From positions 1,736,001-1,800,000 of the forward strand of contig NZ_CP034433.1 in assembly GCF_003952345.1 (NCBI RefSeq): 64,000 bases of DNA, read 5' to 3'. Below the pieces are notes generated by a model, which ran no database searches, was not told where the DNA came from, and saw only the letters and a program-made list of their open reading frames with translations. Below are positions 59,804-64,000 of this stretch, piece after piece. The DNA is from Iodobacter ciconiae. Lineage in GTDB: Bacteria; Pseudomonadota; Gammaproteobacteria; Burkholderiales; Chitinibacteraceae. Both the position numbers and the translations under genes were made by a program. How positions within the stretch are numbered: position 1 is the first letter of the stretch; each line of letters starts with the position of its first letter.

Positions 59804-60049
59804 TTAACGGAAATTAGCAATATAGGCATCAAGTGCTGCTTGATCGAGATGGTAATGACAAATTTCCACCCCGTCCGAGTCTGCTAAAACAGGTACCCAT
59901 TCGCCGTATTTTTCTTCCAAATGATGGACATCATCGATATCAATCCACTCCAGCTCAAAGCCTGCAGTAAGTGCCTGTTGCTGTAAAGCATCCCGCATCA
60001 CCAGGCACAGGCTGCAGTACTCCCTTCCATAAAGCTTAAGCTGAATCAT
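59804..60049 (-). CDS. Glutaredoxin-family (DUF836) thiol protein
   Basis: An 81-residue thioredoxin-fold protein with the dithiol CSLC in LYGREYCSLCLVMRDAL near the N-terminus, the conserved WVPVLADSDGVEI (cis-Pro-like VP), and a C-terminal helix. DUF836 glutaredoxin-like proteins are common next to lepA or mucD in Betaproteobacteria; the substrate is not known. Its start overlaps the mucD stop by ATGA. Confidence 0.88.
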   Translation of the reverse strand: MIQLKLYGREYCSLCLVMRDALQQQALTAGFELEWIDIDDVHHLEEKYGEWVPVLADSDGVEICHYHLDQAALDAYIANFR

Positions 60050-61446
60050 TTAGGCGGTGCACGCAGAGTCAGGAACATGGAAGCATCACCACGAATCACA
60101 CGTAAAGCAGTCGCCTCGTTCGGCTTTAAAGCCGTGAGCGATTGCTTAAGCTGCGCCAAGCTTGTTAACTCCTGATTAGCGACACCCACAATCAAATCAC
60201 CACTTTGTAAGCCCGCCTTGGCTGCCGGCCCGCGGACAGCCTGCACCAGCACCGCAAATTTCAGCCCCATTCCCTTAAGCCTAGCCGCATCAACCGGTTG
60301 CAGCGATAAACCAAAACGACCTCCTTCATCATTTTGATTACCCCGATACTCACGTTCGGCCGTAGTGCGATCAGACTGCTCAAGTACACCAATTGTCACA
60401 CTCACTTCGCGCAGCGCCTTATCACGCCAGATCTGCACCGGCACTTTACTGCCCGGACGCACGGCAGCAACATACTTAGGCAGATCACTACCAGAGGTAA
60501 TCACCTGGCCATTAAATTTAAGAATCACATCGCCAGGCTTTAAGCCCGCTTTATCTGCCGGGCCATCTTTTTCCACACTAGCGAGCAAGGTACCATTAAC
60601 CTTACTTAAACCAAAACTCTTTGCCAGATCTTCATTTAACTCCTGAATCGCCACACCGATCCGGCCACGTGTGACTTTACCTGTTGCTTTCAGCTCTTCA
60701 GCGACCTTAACAACCACGTCCACCGGAATCGAGAACGACAGCCCCATAAAACCACCCGAGCGGCTATAAATCTGCGAGTTAATCCCAACCACTTCACCCG
60801 CCATATTAAAGAGCGGGCCGCCTGAATTACCCGGGTTAATTGCTACATCAGTCTGAATAAAAGGCACAAACGTTTCATCTGGCAGACTACGGCCCTTGGC
60901 AGAAACAATTCCGGCTGTTACCGTATTTTCAAAACCAAAAGGCGAACCAATCGCCACAACCCACTCGCCAACCTTTAATTTATTGGCATCGCCCAGCACC
61001 ACTTTAGGAAGCCCCGTCGCCTCAATTTTAAGCAAGGCCACATCGGTACGGGCATCCGCCCCAATCACCTTGGCCTTGAAGGTACGTTTGTCCGTAAGCT
61101 TGACGGTAATTTCATCGGCCTGAGCGATCACATGGGCATTGGTCAGAATATAACCGTCTGCAGCCATGATAAACCCGGACCCCAGAGACTGGGCCTGACG
61201 CTCACGGGGCTGCTGGCCATTTCGCGGCAACATTCGCGGCACGGGAAAACCAAAACGGCGAAAAATATCCATGCCATCTTCATCACCCAGTTGCTGCTGC
61301 TCTTTGACCGTAGAAGTCGTGGAGATATTCACCACCGCCCGGCCCTCTTTTTCAACCAGCTGGGTGAAATCAGGCAAATTGCCGACTGCAATTGATGAGG
61401 CGGACATCAAACCTAAAGTTATGCTTATTAATAATTTTTTCATCAT
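60046..61446 (-). CDS. mucD: Periplasmic serine protease, DegP/MucD (Do) family
   Basis: Envelope quality-control protease and chaperone. The 466-residue precursor has a signal peptide (MMKKLLISITLGLMSASSIAVG), the trypsin-like domain with His105 (TNAHV), Asp135 (RTDVALLK) and Ser208 (GNSGGP), and two PDZ domains (about 265-365 and 385-460; RGRIGVAIQEL, GDVILKFNGQ, SGDLIVGVANQEL). Located in the rpoE-rse operon, as mucD is in Pseudomonas. The start overlaps the rseC stop by ATGA; a second ATG one codon later is equally possible. Confidence 0.96.
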   Translation of the reverse strand: MMKKLLISITLGLMSASSIAVGNLPDFTQLVEKEGRAVVNISTTSTVKEQQQLGDEDGMDIFRRFGFPVPRMLPRNGQQPRERQAQSLGSGFIMAADGYILTNAHVIAQADEITVKLTDKRTFKAKVIGADARTDVALLKIEATGLPKVVLGDANKLKVGEWVVAIGSPFGFENTVTAGIVSAKGRSLPDETFVPFIQTDVAINPGNSGGPLFNMAGEVVGINSQIYSRSGGFMGLSFSIPVDVVVKVAEELKATGKVTRGRIGVAIQELNEDLAKSFGLSKVNGTLLASVEKDGPADKAGLKPGDVILKFNGQVITSGSDLPKYVAAVRPGSKVPVQIWRDKALREVSVTIGVLEQSDRTTAEREYRGNQNDEGGRFGLSLQPVDAARLKGMGLKFAVLVQAVRGPAAKAGLQSGDLIVGVANQELTSLAQLKQSLTALKPNEATALRVIRGDASMFLTLRAPPK

Positions 61447-61916
61447 GGTTTACGTTTCATCTGGCAAGGACTAAGAAACGGCGAGCCTGGTACACCCTTG
61501 CTCGCCACAATGACTGGCTCGGCCGAGGCCGCCAGCTGATGCTGCTGCTTAAGCAGCGCAAAACCTACTACAAACCCCAAAGCGCCACCCAATACCGTCC
61601 CTGCGGCATTCTGAGGCACTAGCCACTGACCTGCAGCAGCACCCGCAATCAGCAGCAGCAACGGCACTCCATAGGCCCACACCGCACTTTTCAGTAACAT
61701 TTGCTCTTCTACAGCAACCGTTACCAAATCGCCAACCTTGGAAGAAAGGGGATTTTTTACCCGAAAACCATCTTGTGAGCGGGAAAACAGGCGACTAACC
61801 GCCACAGACTTGCAGCCTGTCTCAGGATCACACTGACCACAGGGAGTATGCGGTTTAATTTTTACCCACGCATAACCACCATCCAGCCGCAGCACCTGAG
61901 CTTCAGTTTCAATCAT
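61443..61916 (-). CDS. rseC: SoxR-reducing system / sigma-E regulator RseC
   Basis: Small inner-membrane protein (157 aa) with a Cys-rich N-terminus, HTPCGQCDPETGCKSVAVSRLF, characteristic of RseC/MucC, then KVGDLVTVAVEE and two membrane helices (AVWAYGVPLLLLIAGAAAG and TVLGGALGFVVGFALL). RseC modulates sigma-E weakly and takes part in electron transfer to SoxR in E. coli. It sits after rseB as in the canonical rpoE-rseABC order. Confidence 0.94.
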   Translation of the reverse strand: MIETEAQVLRLDGGYAWVKIKPHTPCGQCDPETGCKSVAVSRLFSRSQDGFRVKNPLSSKVGDLVTVAVEEQMLLKSAVWAYGVPLLLLIAGAAAGQWLVPQNAAGTVLGGALGFVVGFALLKQQHQLAASAEPVIVASKGVPGSPFLSPCQMKRKP

Positions 61917-61925
61917 TATTTTTCA

Positions 61926-62897
61926 CTAACGGGGTTGGAAAGCAAAGGCAAACGCTTTTACTGTTTCAGCAGGAACTTCACCCAGCACGGTCACCATTTT
62001 CCCATTAATTTGCCGCACCTGCATGTGCATGGCACCCTGATGAGAAGCACCCTCTTTTGCCTCGGCAACCGCAGGCTCCAAAAAGACCGAGACGGTCACA
62101 AGACCATCACTATAAAGATGCTGCACCACTGGCATTTCCTTGCCAACCAGCGTGCGCTGAATGCTTTTCATAAAACGAAAACCGCGCGGCAAATGACCAA
62201 TTGCCCAGGCGGGCTCGACAGGCTCGCTAACCGCTCCCTGATTTGACTCAATCACCACCGGGCGCAACGGGTTTACCGGATTCAACAGCGCACGATCAAC
62301 TTTACCCAGAGCCAAAGCAGAAAAAACAAACAATTCAACAGGCTGGGCATAAGGCCCCAGGCGCTCAGATTTTAAGATTAGACCACTGTCCGTATGCATC
62401 CACAAGCGCAGCGGAAACCGGAAAATATCCCTGGGCTCCAGCTCGTAAATCTGTGCATTTAGCCCGGCTACCCGCTCCATACCACCTTTTTTAAGCCTGT
62501 AGTTAAGCAGCACGAAATCAGCATTTTCTGGCAGGTGTTGCGGAAATAATTTGGAGCTAAACCGCCGATCCAGAGACACCGCCCGTTTGGACGGCAAATA
62601 GACACTAACCTGATCACCCTTGCGATAATACTCACGACGCGGGCCGTCCAGAGACTCCCGCCGCTCGATTTCCAGCGATTCGCTCCCCACATGAACAATT
62701 CTGAACGTTTCAGTCGAATCACCGTGCTGATGTGTAAACAGCCCCTGAAAATCATTCTGTTTAGCCGCCGCCGACATCCGGTTCAGCACAATCACAGCGT
62801 CAGCATTATTAAGCTCGGCTGCAGCCCAGGCCCCTACAGGCAAAAACAAGCTGATACACAGCACAAGTGGCTTTAATCTACTCAGCAAATCGCTCAT
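61926..62897 (-). CDS. rseB: Sigma-E regulatory protein RseB (MucB)
   Basis: Periplasmic protein that binds RseA and protects it from cleavage until lipoproteins or LPS intermediates accumulate. The 323-residue precursor has a signal peptide (PLVLCISLFLPVGAWAAA), the LolA-like N-terminal domain (NDFQGLFTHQHGDSTETFRIVH, ERRESLDGPRREYYRKGDQV), and the C-terminal domain (WAIGHLPRGFRFMKSIQR, HLYSDGLVTVSVFLEP, TVLGEVPAETVKAFA). Its ATG directly follows the rseA stop. Confidence 0.95.
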   Translation of the reverse strand: MSDLLSRLKPLVLCISLFLPVGAWAAAELNNADAVIVLNRMSAAAKQNDFQGLFTHQHGDSTETFRIVHVGSESLEIERRESLDGPRREYYRKGDQVSVYLPSKRAVSLDRRFSSKLFPQHLPENADFVLLNYRLKKGGMERVAGLNAQIYELEPRDIFRFPLRLWMHTDSGLILKSERLGPYAQPVELFVFSALALGKVDRALLNPVNPLRPVVIESNQGAVSEPVEPAWAIGHLPRGFRFMKSIQRTLVGKEMPVVQHLYSDGLVTVSVFLEPAVAEAKEGASHQGAMHMQVRQINGKMVTVLGEVPAETVKAFAFAFQPR

Positions 62898-63383
62898 TTA
62901 GCGCAGATTCTCCATACCGAAATCTGCATAAACAATATCCCGCTCAGCCAGAACATTGCCAGACTCCTGGCTATGCGCAGCCAGATAAGCGCGAACCGCA
63001 GGTGTTTTTTGATCAACCGATTTCACACTCTGCACAGCCACCATCGCCGGAGCAACACTGAAGCTTGTCTGAGTCTGCCAGGCTGCCACGCCAACAAAAG
63101 CAATAGAAGCAGCAGCAGTTAAAGGAATCAGCAATTTTTTCATAACCGAGCTACGTTTTAAACGCTGCGGAGCCACCACCGTAGGTTCGGCAGCCAGGCG
63201 CGCAGAAAACCGTTCCATAAACTGAGGAGAAAGCAAGGGATGCTCCTGCATACTATCGCTGAGCTGATGCCAGTCATACCAATTCTCGTTCAACGAAACA
63301 TCACGCTTCATCTCAGCAAGTAAACCATCAATGTCTGCTACATCCAGCTCGCCATCCATCAAGGCGGAAAGTTTTTCTCTCAT
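62898..63383 (-). CDS. rseA: Anti-sigma-E factor RseA (MucA)
   Basis: Single-pass inner-membrane anti-sigma factor that holds RpoE inactive. The 161 residues begin MREKLSALMDGELDVADIDGLLAEM, the conserved sigma-binding N-terminus, continue with WYDWHQLSDSMQEH, have one membrane helix (about 83-100, KKLLIPLTAAASIAFVGVAAW), and a short periplasmic domain. An in-frame ATG at 63398 exists, but 63383 has AGAGG seven bases upstream and gives the family N-terminus. Confidence 0.94.
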   Translation of the reverse strand: MREKLSALMDGELDVADIDGLLAEMKRDVSLNENWYDWHQLSDSMQEHPLLSPQFMERFSARLAAEPTVVAPQRLKRSSVMKKLLIPLTAAASIAFVGVAAWQTQTSFSVAPAMVAVQSVKSVDQKTPAVRAYLAAHSQESGNVLAERDIVYADFGMENLR

Positions 63384-63410
63384 CACATTACCTCTCATAT
63401 CCTTCGAAGC

Positions 63411-64000
63411 TTACCAGCGCTTATCTTTTCCCACGACATCCAGCAAAGGCTTCAACTTATTTGCGATAGCCTCGCGAGCGCGAAAAATCCGAGAACGAAC
63501 CGTGCCAATAGGGCAATCCATCACGGCGGCAATATCTTCATAACTTAAACCCTCCATTTCACGTAAGGTAATCGCTGTTCGCAACTCGGAGGGCAACTCA
63601 TCAACCACTGCATTCACTGTAGAGACAATCTGTCGATTAGAGAGTTCAGTTTCAGGCGTATGGTAATCCGGTATTTGTGCAGCCGCATCAAGTGATTCCC
63701 CCTCTTCATCCTCATAAATACTGGCAAGCTGAGGGCGACGGCCGAGTGTCGCCAAATGATTTTTAGCCGTATTAATTGCAATACGGTAAAGCCAGGTATA
63801 AAAAGCACTTTCACCACGAAAAGATGGCAAGGCACGGTAGGCCTTGATAAACGACTCCTGAGACACATCCTCAATCTCGGACTGATCGCGAATCAGCCGC
63901 GACAAAAGACGTGCGACACGCCGCTGGTACTTCACTACCAGCAGCTCGAAAGCGCGCTTGTCTCCCGCCTGAGCCCGCAGAACAAGCTCCTGATCGATAT
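63411..64000 (-). CDS. rpoE: RNA polymerase sigma-E factor (5' end outside window)
   Basis: Extracytoplasmic-function sigma factor for envelope stress. The reading frame remains open to the window edge: upstream of the GTG at 63935 it encodes IDQELVLRAQAGDKRAFELL, matching the start of E. coli RpoE, so only about ten residues are missing. Region 2 is visible (ESFIKAYRALPSFRGESAFYTWLYRIAINTAKN) as is region 4 (LREMEGLSYEDIAAVMDCPIGTVRSRIFRAREAI). First gene of the rse operon. Its own promoter lies outside the window. Confidence 0.98.
   Translation of the reverse strand, partial: IDQELVLRAQAGDKRAFELLVVKYQRRVARLLSRLIRDQSEIEDVSQESFIKAYRALPSFRGESAFYTWLYRIAINTAKNHLATLGRRPQLASIYEDEEGESLDAAAQIPDYHTPETELSNRQIVSTVNAVVDELPSELRTAITLREMEGLSYEDIAAVMDCPIGTVRSRIFRAREAIANKLKPLLDVVGKDKRW

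Overview
The window reads as chromosome of a Gram-negative, facultatively anaerobic, motile betaproteobacterium. Gene order and protein character (recA-recX; rpoE-rseABC-mucD-lepA-lepB-rnc-era-recO; ccoIS-ccoNOQP-ccoGH; frdABCD of the E. coli type) fit Neisseriales/Chromobacteriaceae, perhaps an Iodobacter- or Chromobacterium-like genus. That genus-level guess is inference. Nearly all bases are coding. No rRNA, tRNA, CRISPR, phage or IS element was seen.

Layout: (1) 1-4.7 kb: 3' end of recA, recX, a Zn/Cd/Pb efflux ATPase divergent from its MerR-type regulator with a textbook 19-bp-spacer operator-promoter, and a hotdog-fold DUF4442 gene. (2) 4.9-12.1 kb, minus strand: a type VI secretion accessory island, vgrG - DUF4123 adaptor - three tandem near-identical DUF3304 lipoproteins - DUF2235 phospholipase effector. 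(3) 12.3-17.1 kb, minus: fumarate reductase frdABCD behind an FNR-type promoter, with yqhD upstream. (4) 17.3-22.4 kb, minus: arginine succinyltransferase pathway astA-astD-astB and a separately placed astE, without astC. (5) 23.1-30.8 kb, plus: a chemosensory cluster (STAS, CheA, MCP, CheW, CheD, CheB, REC-EAL) lacking cheY and cheR. (6) 30.8-38.4 kb: rmuC, a lone flgA, then ribF-ileS-lspA-ispH, followed by an intergenic inverted-repeat element. (7) 38.7-46.8 kb: cbb3 oxidase assembly and structural genes with an FNR box ahead of ccoN. (8) 47.2-53.8 kb: M23 peptidase, anmK, an LplT-PlsC fusion, then a minus-strand pair of a SpoIIAA-like protein and an unrecognised 568-aa PilZ-like protein. 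(9) 54.2-64 kb, minus: rpoE-rseA-rseB-rseC-mucD-glutaredoxin, a strong terminator-like hairpin, then lepA-lepB-DUF4845-rnc-era-recO.

Physiology: high-affinity cbb3 oxidase and fumarate reductase, both with FNR-type sites of identical geometry, point to a switch from micro-oxic to anaerobic respiration. The ast genes allow arginine to serve as a carbon and nitrogen source. The chemosensory cluster appears to end in a c-di-GMP phosphodiesterase rather than a CheY. The T6SS island is the most accessory-looking part. Several start codons were moved from the longest open frame on the basis of ribosome binding sites, gene overlaps or promoter position; these are stated per gene.
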